Positions 9,763-19,700 of a stretch of DNA of 40,213 bases are shown here, piece by piece. This DNA is from an uncultured euryarchaeote. Lineage in GTDB: Archaea; Thermoplasmatota; Poseidoniia; Poseidoniales; Poseidoniaceae. The position numbers and the translations under genes are program-made. The stretch spans positions 1 through 40,213 of the forward strand of contig CALBFP010000179.1 in NCBI GenBank assembly GCA_937894115.1, in the 5' to 3' direction. The notes beneath the pieces are model-generated. The model ran no database searches. It was not told the DNA's origin and saw only the letters and a program-made list of their open reading frames with translations. How positions within the stretch are numbered: the stretch's first letter is position 1; every line of letters starts with the position of its first letter.

Positions 9763-12432
9763 ATGGCACCAAGTCGTAAATCGCTCGCCCTCTTTTTGAC
9801 CATATTGCTTGCACTCTCAACTGTTGCTCTATCAAGTTCAACGAATGCGGAGGAAACGAATGCCCGAACTACTGGCAATGAAGAATTGATCGTTTCTCTC
9901 CCTTCAAATACCAAACACATCGAGAGAGGTTCATCATTCGCTGTAACAATTCTTGCCACAAACCTTGACCCATCATCAGAATACGAAGTCGAACTATCAT
10001 TATGCGATGTCGATTGGCAAAATGAATATGATGAAAACGGAGAAGAAATCTACACACATACTTGCAGTAACGTCAAGCACACGTTTGATCTTATCGACAT
10101 TGGCTCTGGTAACTCGTTCACGACGGTGATAGAAACTGTTGATGATCCCGGATACAACAATGGAGCAAATCTCTACAACGAAACGTACCTAATTCTTGGA
10201 TACCTACGAATTCAAGGAGCACCTGTAACCTCCAACGTAACAAATGCGTTTGTTATGGGAGGAGAGGCGTATAATTGGAACATGAACGGTGTTAGTAATG
10301 TATTGCTCGGCAGTAGCCTCAACCTCTTCGGCGATGTGCAGTACAGAACCATGGACAAGTACGTTGACGCATACCACGTAACATGTTCAATTTATGCCGA
10401 TGGAAGCACCACACCAATCACTACTGTCGATGGAACCAGTTATGGCCCGTCTTGGCAGAATAACAAGTACTTCGACATCATTATCCCGAGTCCAACCACA
10501 GCGGGAACCCACTACCTCACCTGCGATTTGATTCGGGAATCCACCTCTCAATCGATGGGAACGTGGACCAGTGAAAACATCCAGGTCATTGATGAAGACT
10601 ACACAGGCAATGAACATATTCAGCAAAACGGAGTTCTTCCTTTGCATTTCGAACGAACCGATGCAACCAATACCGTCCAAATTCAAGTAACCTTTGATAT
10701 TGAAAATCTCTATGTTGGCACAACCTACAGTCTCAATGGATCATACTGTTCTGTCGATTGGCAAAATGAATATGATGAAAACGGAGAAGAAATCTACACA
10801 CATTCATGTCAAGATATACTGGACGGTTTCGTCAATGAATTCACAATTGATTTTACTCCAACTTCCTCAACGCAATCGGTTACATTGACCATTGATGATC
10901 CCGGATACAACAATGGAGCAAATCTCTACAACGAAACGTACCTAATTCTTGGATACCTACGAATTCAAGGAGCACCTGTAACCTCCAACGTAACAAATGC
11001 GTTTGTTATGGGAGGAGAGGCGTATAATTGGAACATGAACGGTGTTAGTAATGTATTGCTCGGCAGTAGCCTCAACCTCTTCGGCGATGTGCAGTACAGA
11101 ACCATGGACAAGTACGTTGACGCATACCACGTAACATGTTCAATTTATGCCGATGGAAGCACCACACCAATCACTACTGTCGATGGAACCAGTTATGGCC
11201 CGTCTTGGCAGAATAACAAGTACTTCGACATCATTATCCCGAGTCCAACCACAGCGGGAACCCACTACCTCACCTGCGATTTGATTCGGGAATCCACCTC
11301 TCAATCGATGGGAACGTGGACCAGTGAAAACATCCAGGTCATTGATGACACATCAAACCAAGATGATGCGACAATTGTGGTTGGTGCTACAATGAACCTG
11401 CAAGAAGCATGGGGCACTGTTACCATCGATGCGATTGATCTCGATGCTGGACAAGAATACACGCTTGATTGGGTTGTTGAGGACTATTCGCTCTCACCAC
11501 CAACAGTCATGATGCAGAACGATCACATCTGGGTTGCTGGTAACGATGGAACGTACACCTACGAACTCGAATTCCATGATCTGGCTGATACGACTGATGC
11601 ATGCATCACCGTTACGTTTACCGCTGGTGATGACGAATTGCAAGTTGTTGACAGCGTTTGCTGGATGTCCGCCTCAACTGCTGACGGCGATGGTGATGGC
11701 GTCTATGACAAGAACGACCTTTGTCCGGATACGACAGCAGGACTTGCTGTAACATCCGATGGATGTTCTGACTCAGACAACGATGGATTCGATACCGATT
11801 TGGAAATCGATTGCAATACCGATCCAAACGATGCTTTGAGTTTCCCAACGGATCTTGACAGCGATGGAACCTGTGACTACTTGGATACCGATACCGATGG
11901 TGATGGCTATCTCGATGTTGACGAACTTGCTGCAGGAACCGATCCATTCGATGCGACGTCAAAACCTGCCAACCGTTTGCCAGAGTGCGCTGTCTATTAC
12001 AATCTCGAGATTGATGGTATCCCTACCTCATTCGATGGGGAAGCGGCTATTCCTGCATTGTCTGGAGTAACTGCAACCACAGCTGCTGCTTCTTTGACAC
12101 CAACAACGGTCACGATTCCTGCTGGAAGATATTACATCACTGCACACTGCATCGACCCTGATGGAGATGATGTCACAGTCACGGTCAATGAGATCACAGT
12201 TGGCCCAGTTGCAGGAGAAGTGAGTGGAGCGGTCCTTATCGAAATTGGTGAAGATGTGGATGAAACCATGGATGTTCAGATTACGTGGTCTGATGGTACG
12301 GATTCACTCACTGCTTTGGTCACTGTTGAACTTGATGGAGATAGTCCTGGCTTTATTCCTGGATTTGGTACAGCCTTGACAGTCATGGCCTTGCTGAGTG
12401 CGGGCTTTGTTCTTGTTCGAAGAGATGATTGA
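9763..12432 (+). CDS. Large secreted/cell-surface protein: duplicated domains, thrombospondin type 3-like Asp-rich repeats, PGF-CTERM-like C-terminus
   Basis: N-terminal signal peptide (SLALFLTILLALSTVALSSSTNA), internal repeat, DGDGDGVYDKNDLCPDTTAG...DTDGDGYLDVDELAAGTDP, C-terminus PGFIPGFGTALTVMALLSAGFVLVRRDD. Confidence 0.88.
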   Translation: MAPSRKSLALFLTILLALSTVALSSSTNAEETNARTTGNEELIVSLPSNTKHIERGSSFAVTILATNLDPSSEYEVELSLCDVDWQNEYDENGEEIYTHTCSNVKHTFDLIDIGSGNSFTTVIETVDDPGYNNGANLYNETYLILGYLRIQGAPVTSNVTNAFVMGGEAYNWNMNGVSNVLLGSSLNLFGDVQYRTMDKYVDAYHVTCSIYADGSTTPITTVDGTSYGPSWQNNKYFDIIIPSPTTAGTHYLTCDLIRESTSQSMGTWTSENIQVIDEDYTGNEHIQQNGVLPLHFERTDATNTVQIQVTFDIENLYVGTTYSLNGSYCSVDWQNEYDENGEEIYTHSCQDILDGFVNEFTIDFTPTSSTQSVTLTIDDPGYNNGANLYNETYLILGYLRIQGAPVTSNVTNAFVMGGEAYNWNMNGVSNVLLGSSLNLFGDVQYRTMDKYVDAYHVTCSIYADGSTTPITTVDGTSYGPSWQNNKYFDIIIPSPTTAGTHYLTCDLIRESTSQSMGTWTSENIQVIDDTSNQDDATIVVGATMNLQEAWGTVTIDAIDLDAGQEYTLDWVVEDYSLSPPTVMMQNDHIWVAGNDGTYTYELEFHDLADTTDACITVTFTAGDDELQVVDSVCWMSASTADGDGDGVYDKNDLCPDTTAGLAVTSDGCSDSDNDGFDTDLEIDCNTDPNDALSFPTDLDSDGTCDYLDTDTDGDGYLDVDELAAGTDPFDATSKPANRLPECAVYYNLEIDGIPTSFDGEAAIPALSGVTATTAAASLTPTTVTIPAGRYYITAHCIDPDGDDVTVTVNEITVGPVAGEVSGAVLIEIGEDVDETMDVQITWSDGTDSLTALVTVELDGDSPGFIPGFGTALTVMALLSAGFVLVRRDD
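10141..10595 (+). repeat. Direct repeat copy 1 (455 bp; partner 10894-11348)
   Basis: Base-by-base reading finds no difference from 10894-11348; offset 753 bp. Confidence 0.95.
10894..11348 (+). repeat. Direct repeat copy 2 (455 bp; partner 10141-10595)
   Basis: Appears identical to 10141-10595. A second identical 52-bp block pairs 10008-10059 with 10752-10803 (offset 744 bp). Confidence 0.95.
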
Positions 12433-12442
12433 AAGAGAAGTT

Positions 12443-13624
12443 ATGTCGAGTGATCTCTCTCAATTTTGGTCGTTTGAGAAAGGCAGGACCTTTCTTAATC
12501 ATGGATCGTTCGGTGCATGCCCGGATTTTGTCATTGCTGAACAACGAATGTGGCAGGATTTGATGGAAAAGGAACCCGTTCGATTCTTTGAAGAATTGAT
12601 GCCTAACCTCCTTTTGAAATCAAGAGAGGCATTGGGGACATTTCTTTCCTGTTCACCGAATGACTTGGCCTTTGTATCCAATGCAACCTCAGGCGTCAAT
12701 ACAATTTTACGATCTTTGCAATTCAAGCAAGGTGATGAGATACTCGTTCCGAATCACGCGTATCAGGCATGTCGGAACAGTATTGATTTCGTTGCCCAGC
12801 GAAGTGGGGCAACCGTCGTCGTTGTCGCTATCCCTTTTCCTATCGATGGACCTCAAACGGTTATTGAGGTGATGAAATCTGCATACACTGAGCGAACGAA
12901 ATTGGTGATGATTGATACTGTAACAAGCCCAACTGGACTTCGAATGCCGTTTGAGGAATTAACTTCGTTTTTTGAAAATAAAGGAGTGGAGGTTCTTCTT
13001 GATGCAGCACATGGTATCGGGATGATTCCTCTCGATTTGGAAACTCTTGGTGCCTCTTATGTTACAAGTAATTGTCATAAGTGGCTCTGTGCTCCAAAAG
13101 GTACTGCGTTTCTCTACGTTCGAGAAGACAAACAGGACAAGATTCAGCCGCTCACAATCAGCCATGGACATACATTTCCACTAGGGAACACGACCAGATT
13201 TCGACACGAATTCGATTGGACGGGAACGCAAGATATCTCGGGATGGTGCGCCCTTCCTGCCGTGATTGAAGGAATGGCTAAACTGGTTGATGGAGGATGG
13301 GAGGCGATCATGCAGCACAATCATGTTCTTGCTCTCCAAGGCCGGGATATTCTCTGTGAACGTCTTGGAATTGAACAGCCATGTCCGGACGAAATGATTG
13401 CTTGCATCTCAACCATTCGGCTTCCTGGTGAGATTCCCTCTCAGGAAAAAATGCATGAGCCTGACCCTCTGCACTACCTTCTTTCTGAGAAATACAACAT
13501 TCAGGTTCCGGTTTGGTCGTGGCCATCACCAGCGGGTCGTTATCTTCGAATCTCGGCCCAACTTTACAATTCAATTGAGCAGTACGAACAACTCGCAGAT
13601 GCACTTGTGAATGAGTTGAAGTAG
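12443..13624 (+). CDS. PLP-dependent aminotransferase class V (isopenicillin-N epimerase/cysteine desulfurase-like)
   Basis: FLNHGSFGACP, VSNATSGVNTILRSL, LDAAHGIGMIPLDLETLGASYVTSNCHKWLCAPKGTAFLYV (PLP lysine in HKW). Confidence 0.9.
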   Translation: MSSDLSQFWSFEKGRTFLNHGSFGACPDFVIAEQRMWQDLMEKEPVRFFEELMPNLLLKSREALGTFLSCSPNDLAFVSNATSGVNTILRSLQFKQGDEILVPNHAYQACRNSIDFVAQRSGATVVVVAIPFPIDGPQTVIEVMKSAYTERTKLVMIDTVTSPTGLRMPFEELTSFFENKGVEVLLDAAHGIGMIPLDLETLGASYVTSNCHKWLCAPKGTAFLYVREDKQDKIQPLTISHGHTFPLGNTTRFRHEFDWTGTQDISGWCALPAVIEGMAKLVDGGWEAIMQHNHVLALQGRDILCERLGIEQPCPDEMIACISTIRLPGEIPSQEKMHEPDPLHYLLSEKYNIQVPVWSWPSPAGRYLRISAQLYNSIEQYEQLADALVNELK

Positions 13625-13644
13625 GAGCCTCGAATGGTCGGTGT

Positions 13645-14037
13645 ATGACCAAGTCATTCAGCGACCGAGTATCAGAAGCAAAAGCCGAACACGGAACAAT
13701 CACCCCTGCCGAGTTGAAAGAAAAACTCGACTCGAACGAAGCGGTTACAGTCGTTGATGTCCGAGACGCAAACGCACTGGGCGGCGGCGTCATACCCGGA
13801 GCCAAGAACGTATCCCTAGGAACACTGTTCTACAAAGCCGACCCTCAAAGCGCATTCCATGACAAGGAAACCTTCCAATCCACAGACCAACCGATCGTCT
13901 GCACATGTGGCGGTGGTGGCCAAGCGGCTGTAGCAGCAAGCGTTCTCGCCGACTACGGTTACACCAACGTGACCATCGTTGAAGGTGGGACAAAGGGTTG
14001 GGCTGCTGAAGGTTTGCCTACCGAAGAAGCAGAGTAA
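13645..14037 (+). CDS. Rhodanese-like domain protein
   Basis: ITPAELKEKL...VVDVRDANALGGGVIPGAKNVSLG...IVCTCGGGGQAAVAASVLADYGYTNVTIVEGGTKGWAAEGLP. Confidence 0.88.
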   Translation: MTKSFSDRVSEAKAEHGTITPAELKEKLDSNEAVTVVDVRDANALGGGVIPGAKNVSLGTLFYKADPQSAFHDKETFQSTDQPIVCTCGGGGQAAVAASVLADYGYTNVTIVEGGTKGWAAEGLPTEEAE

Positions 14038-14113
14038 ACCACTCAAATTTAGGCCACAAATCCAGTAAAGGATTAAGTGCTGGAAATAGAAATTGCAGCA
14101 TGACGTGAACGTC

Positions 14114-14545
14114 ATGGAAATAAAAGAGATATTGAATCCAAAAGGTTGGCTTATTGGTATGGGCATCGTTGTGATGTTGTTAGGTACTGCGAATGTGTTT
14201 ACTGCAGCAGATGTTGCAGAAATGGGATGGGGCGAAGATAACGTTCAGCCCCACGATGAAGCGTATGAGCAAATGTGGGGTCTTCACATGATCCCATACG
14301 GAATTCTGGCAATCGCTACAGGATTGCTTGTGAAAGGCAAAGCTCTGTCGCAAATGGCAATGACCGCATCTGGTGCGATAATTGTGATTGTTGGCGGAGG
14401 AATGATGTGGCTTACGAACAAGCACGATTACAGCAACGATGGAACCGCTGCAATGGTTGTTCCGTTGATTGTAATTGGTCTCACAATCTTGATGGGCGTC
14501 TCCGGATACCTTCACATGAACGATGATGAGGAAGGGGGCGTTTGA
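14114..14545 (+). CDS. Small multi-spanning membrane protein, first of a tandem trio
   Basis: MEIKEILNPKGWLIGMGIVVMLLGTANVF..., about four hydrophobic segments; starts like the two following genes. Confidence 0.75.
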   Translation: MEIKEILNPKGWLIGMGIVVMLLGTANVFTAADVAEMGWGEDNVQPHDEAYEQMWGLHMIPYGILAIATGLLVKGKALSQMAMTASGAIIVIVGGGMMWLTNKHDYSNDGTAAMVVPLIVIGLTILMGVSGYLHMNDDEEGGV

Positions 14546-14546
14546 A

Positions 14547-14933
14547 ATGGAACAACTGAAAAAAATCTGCAACGTCAAAATATGGCTGATCATTCTCGCC
14601 GTAATTCACACTGTGGTTGGCGTGCTTGCACAAATGGATTTTGGTGTTGACGCACAAATGGAAGTATCCGGTGTGTTTCTAGCCATCTCTGTTTACATCC
14701 TTTACGCCGCTTTCGGCACTTCTGGGCAAGAGCAGGCCAGGTGGGCTACCGTATTGTGTGGACCGATCTGGGTTTGGTTCGTAGTTTGTGGAGCTCTTGA
14801 ATTGGAGGGCGTTGGCAACAACAGTTGGTCGTTGTCTGCAGAGTTGATTCCTCCTCTCTTTGTTTGGGGGATGACGGCGCTCAGTGGTATCCTGCACTGG
14901 AACGCAGATGAAGCATCTGCGACTGAGGCTTGA
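14547..14933 (+). CDS. Small multi-spanning membrane protein, paralogue of the next gene
   Basis: NVKIWLIILAVIHTVVG...GQEQARWATVLCGPIWVWFVVCGALELE...IPPLFVWGMTALSGIL. Start 14547 avoids overlap with the preceding CDS. Confidence 0.78.
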   Translation: MEQLKKICNVKIWLIILAVIHTVVGVLAQMDFGVDAQMEVSGVFLAISVYILYAAFGTSGQEQARWATVLCGPIWVWFVVCGALELEGVGNNSWSLSAELIPPLFVWGMTALSGILHWNADEASATEA

Positions 14934-14935
14934 CC

Positions 14936-15301
14936 ATGTTGGACACGATTCTCGATCCGAAGATTTGGTTGATCCTTGTCGCCTTTGTCCACGCCATTGT
15001 AGGAATCATCATTCCTACGGATTGGTCCAAAGACAACAACAAGATGATGGCTGGTTTTACACTTCTTACATCGGTTACCATGCTCTATGCTGGTCTTTGT
15101 CTTGATGGGGAAGAACAAGCGAGACTTGCGTTGGTAATTGGAGGTCCGGTATGGGTCTGGTTTGTTGTTTGTTGCTCGATGGAATTGGAATTTGATATAG
15201 CAAAAGAACCGATGAAGATGACCTGGAAGCAGAATATACCTCCATTGATTCTTTGGGGCTTGGTGGCACTAAGTGGCCTGCTTGCCTCTGGGTGGATATA
15301 A
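14936..15301 (+). CDS. Small multi-spanning membrane protein, paralogue of the previous gene
   Basis: DPKIWLILVAFVHAIVG...GEEQARLALVIGGPVWVWFVVCCSMELE...IPPLILWGLVALSGLL. Confidence 0.78.
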   Translation: MLDTILDPKIWLILVAFVHAIVGIIIPTDWSKDNNKMMAGFTLLTSVTMLYAGLCLDGEEQARLALVIGGPVWVWFVVCCSMELEFDIAKEPMKMTWKQNIPPLILWGLVALSGLLASGWI

Positions 15302-15339
15302 GGCGAATTGATAAATGGAAGCGTATTGACGATGAAGTG

Positions 15340-16677
15340 ATGCGTCCAATCCTTCTTGCTGCAATCATCGTACTTGCGATGTTCAGTGGATGCTTTGGAG
15401 AGGACGTGGAGCCGGTTCAAGTCTCCGAATTCAGTGTTGAAGCTCCTGAATCTGTTCTTCGTGGACAATACTTCAGCATTGAGGTCTCTTCAGATGTTGA
15501 CTGGACAATGAATCGGAGCCCTGGTTTCTACTTCATGGATGAATATGATGTGTTGCGAGACGATGTCGAAGCAACCTTTGATGCATCGCAAACGAGTCTT
15601 ACGTTCCTCGTCCTTGATTCTGAACGCAGTGATATTGCACTTTCGATTACTTCTGGCGAGGACGTGTGGAATGCAACGCTCACGCTTTTAGACAGCGAGG
15701 AATACATGCTCGTCGATGGCCGCCGTGCCTATGAAACCATAGACATGCTCACAACTGATTACAACAATCGTTGGTGTGCGAGCGCATCGATTCACGAGGG
15801 AGGGGCTGCGTACGAAGCCGCCGCACTAAAAGCGGAAGAAATGATGTGGGACATGGGCTTTGATCATGTCGAAATCACCCAATATCCCGATGACCCAGAC
15901 CAGTTGAACATTGTCGGTTACAATTGGGGAAGGGTCAATCCTGATGAATACATTGTCATTGGTGGTCACTTCGACATTGCCTACATGTTTACGCCACCTG
16001 GCGGGGGAACAAACGAAGGAGCGAACGACGACACCTCCGGTTCTACTGTGTCGCTCGAGGTGGGACAAGCACTCGCACGCATGGAGTTCGACCACACAGT
16101 CGTGGCAGCATTGTGGGCATGCGAAGAGGAAGGCCTCTTGGGCTCCCTCGCCTATGTTGCAAATCTTCCAGAGAATGTTTCTGTACGCACCTACATGAAC
16201 TTCGATATGGTATCGCTCAATTACCCAATCATTCCCATAACTGAACCTCTTATCGACCCACTTACAGGGGACATTTTTGAACCAACCAAGTACGATTGGA
16301 GTATTAGCATCGCAGGTGCAAGTGTTGAGAACATGGATCGAATGTACGACTGGGTGACGCAAACAATCGATGAAAATCTAGCCTACCAACCGACGGAAGG
16401 AAATCCAATTATGTGGCAAAAGGCAGAATCGTGTTCCTCAGATCATTGTTCCTTCTTTTCTGCAGGTTATCCGACCTTTAACTTCTTCAGCCCGGGTGGA
16501 GACATTTCTTTTTGGCAAGAATGGCACTCTCCATCGGACACGTTTGAATTTATGACGGCAAAAGCCGGTGGCCCCGATGGTATGGCATCCGGTTTCAACA
16601 GTTTAGCATGGTCTTCTCTTGACTTGTTCATTCGGGTCGATAACGCTGAAGACTTCCATGGTAATTGGAAGGAATGA
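15340..16677 (+). CDS. M28-family metallopeptidase, predicted lipoprotein
   Basis: Lipobox-like MRPILLAAIIVLAMFSGC; Zn-ligand pattern GGHFD, GANDDTSG, ACEEEG, NFDMV, WHSPSD. Confidence 0.9.
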   Translation: MRPILLAAIIVLAMFSGCFGEDVEPVQVSEFSVEAPESVLRGQYFSIEVSSDVDWTMNRSPGFYFMDEYDVLRDDVEATFDASQTSLTFLVLDSERSDIALSITSGEDVWNATLTLLDSEEYMLVDGRRAYETIDMLTTDYNNRWCASASIHEGGAAYEAAALKAEEMMWDMGFDHVEITQYPDDPDQLNIVGYNWGRVNPDEYIVIGGHFDIAYMFTPPGGGTNEGANDDTSGSTVSLEVGQALARMEFDHTVVAALWACEEEGLLGSLAYVANLPENVSVRTYMNFDMVSLNYPIIPITEPLIDPLTGDIFEPTKYDWSISIAGASVENMDRMYDWVTQTIDENLAYQPTEGNPIMWQKAESCSSDHCSFFSAGYPTFNFFSPGGDISFWQEWHSPSDTFEFMTAKAGGPDGMASGFNSLAWSSLDLFIRVDNAEDFHGNWKE

Positions 16678-16707
16678 ACAAATTTTTCTTTCTGATTGGA
16701 ATACATT

Positions 16708-16719
16708 CCTTCATGAAGG
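16708..16719. promoter_or_regulatory. 12-bp perfect palindrome CCTTCATGAAGG (14 bp with flanking T/A)
   Basis: Perfect inverted repeat in the 61-bp gap upstream of the RND transporter start codon; candidate operator only. Confidence 0.3.
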
Positions 16720-16738
16720 ATAAGTCAATCCTTCGTGC

Positions 16739-19700
16739 ATGGGCACTCGATTTGCGAGGTTTTCAGAACACATGGTTGCCCATCGAAAACGTGTTCACAT
16801 CGCCGTTTTTGTACTCACTTTATTCATGATTCCTGGTGCGCTTACCGCTCTCCAACCCATCGATATGGAATCCTATGAGATGGAATCTCCTGAACTAACC
16901 GCTCAAACCACTATTGACAGTGAATTTCCAACAAGTGAAATCATACTCGGCTTTGTCGTCTCTGTGCGAGACCCATCTGAAATCGAGGCCTTGGATTCGT
17001 GGGAGCCTGCACCGTCGATTGACGGTGGCACGCCCGATTACACCAATGTACCTCCAGCGAACCAAATCGTTGCGGCCGGTGAACCTTGGGTTGGCATTTC
17101 CGAGCCCAATGGAGGAATCCTTAACCTAACCATCCTCAAGGAAATTGATGGAAAAGCGAAACTCATTCAGGACCACCCGCTCGGTCAATCCCTGAAGCCC
17201 CTTGTCAACGAGGTTACCGGCCATCAGACCGCTGGCGTCATGTCGTTGGCTGATATATTTCGAGGATTCATGAACAACACCTCCATCCTCACACAACCCG
17301 GTCTTTCGCCGCTTGGTGTTCCAGAACCGGCACCAACCAATTGGACAGACTGCTTCCCTCTCGATTGTTTGAGTTTTGATGACGTCAACGTCACGCAAGC
17401 GCACATCGATATGGCTGCAGCTAGAATGGCTGAAGGTAGCAACAACGACTTCCTACGCTGGGTTTCCCTCGATCGCGGCTTTGTCTATGACCCGACCTCG
17501 ATTCAACAAGGACCAATTGGAGGTTCACTGGATTCTGAAGGGAACTGGGAAAATGAAACGATGGGGTACGGTCGTTGGAGTGGTTCTGCTTCATGGTTGC
17601 TGGTGCAACTTGATCGGGCATCGCTTGAACAAGGCGGATGGGAAATCGCATGGAAAGACGCAAAACAGGAAAAATCGATCCGAAATTCAGATGACGGTTT
17701 CATTATCGGTGGTTACCGACTCGCAAACAGCGAGCTTGTCCTACACCCTCCTCAATATTCTGAAGAATACTGTCAAGAGCTCAAGGACGATACGGGATCG
17801 GGGTGTTCTGTCGAGTGGACTTACATGGACCTCGAGGGGCTTCTTCGATCACACGACCGCACCTCACTGACACTGTTGGTTGGTCAAGGGGTAAACGTTG
17901 AAGTGAATCGTGAACTGCAATCCTCGACTGGCTTAATCGTCCTCATGGGCTTCATCATTCTCGGCTTGCTGTACGTCAGTTTACGGCGTGTAAGTGACGT
18001 CGCTATCGTCGTTGTAGCACTTGGCGGTGCATTGCTGTGGATGCAAGGATTCATTGGTCACATCTCAAATCTAACGGGATTTTTCGGCGTCGACATCATT
18101 GCTCGCTCGCAATTCTCGAACCTCCTGCCCATTCTGGTACTTGCACTGGGAATTGATGACTCTCTCCATGCTCTTCATCGTTACAAGGAAGAGCGAAAGC
18201 TTGGAAAGACTGCTTCAGAATCCGGAACAATCACTCTAACAAGGGTCGGCCGAGCGATAATGCTCACCTCAATTACAACCATGGCTGCGTTTTCTGCTAA
18301 TTTGTTCTCAGACATCGCGGCCCTTCGCAGCTTCGGCGTTGAGGCGGCGATGGGAATTCTCGCCGCGTTCCTGCTTACCGGTTTGTGGGTTCCCTTGCTT
18401 CGGATGAGTTTGGATGAATGGCTTGAAAATCAACGCGGGAAGAAAATCGAAGAGCGGCAGATCACACACCTCGTCCCTGAACGTTGGCTTCGTGGTCTAA
18501 CCATCCAGAGCGGTCGGTTCCGAAATTCGATTGTTATCGCCGTCTTAGCGCTACTGATTACCGTTCCTGCAAGCATCGCAATGTCCAATCTTGAGGGCGA
18601 TTTTGCAGTCGAAGATTTCCTTGATGAATCCTCAGACTTCGCTCTCGGCGTCAACATTGTTAACGAAAGATTCTCTGATGAAGGCGAGCCAGCGATGCTT
18701 CTAATCGAAGGAGATGTTCTTGATCCCAGAGTGTATGCTGGCATCGACGAATTGCGACAACGGATGAACACGCCAGAACCGGGTGTTCCAGAAAAGATAA
18801 CAAAAACGCCTGATGGGAACATCGATTTGCTGGCCCTTGACGAACTGGTGTTTGCCGCCCAAGGCTCACTGGTGCTTAACGACGAACCGTTCAGAGCTCG
18901 CGGATGGAACCCTGATGTTGAGGGAAACGGCGTTGGGTGCAACACCACAATGATTGGATTCATCGATACCGACGACCGGGATTGTCTTGCGTTCATGTAC
19001 GGTTTCCTAACGCTGGAAGGTGTACCTGGAATCGGCCCTATTCCAGACATTCCAGCCAGTCTCGTCAGTCTGTACATCATGCCGAAGGTCGAACTTAACC
19101 AAACACAGCCATGGCTCGACATCAACGGTCAAGCCGCTGAATATGAGCACATGTTGATTCGTTTTGGTATCACAAGTCCGGAAGATTTCCCAAGTCTTGC
19201 CCCAGCTATGGATAAACTCTGGCGAGACCTCGAAGTGTTTACCAACCTCTCGACCGGAACACATGAAACTGCTGGAACTGCCCCTACCGAAGAGAAACCC
19301 TTGACTTGGGTTATGACCACAGGGCGGCCCGTTACTCGTTTTGTTGCATCGACAGAAATGCAAGATGAGATGCAATCCTCACTTGTTCTCGGCTCGCTGT
19401 TCGTATTTGTTTCACTTGCGATTGGTTTCAGGTCAATAAAACAAGCCCTGGTCACACTTGGTCCAATCCTTCTTGTTGTTGTTTGGCTGTACGGACTCAT
19501 GGAAGTTTCTGGTGCAAGCCTCAACATCGTTACCGTCACCATTGCAACAATCTCTTTGGGCGTTGGCATCGATTATTGCATACATGTGACCGAACGGTAT
19601 CGTGAAAGTCGTGAGAAAGGTGAATCGCATAAGCAAGCACTGCACGCCGTCGGTGGTGCGTGCAGTCTCGCTCTTATTGGGAGCGCAGCTTCCGACATCG

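Noticed and set aside
10008-11348. Long direct repeats as CRISPR or mobile-element ends
   Set aside because: Only two copies, 455 bp, wholly inside one reading frame; no short regular spacers, transposase or terminal inverted repeats.
11618-11962. - strand His/Arg-rich 114-aa ORF
   Set aside because: Antisense to the Asp-rich TSP3-like repeats of the surface protein.
18430-19125. 231-aa Ser/Arg-rich - strand ORF inside the RND gene
   Set aside because: Shadow ORF antisense to a clear RND transporter; no recognisable motifs.
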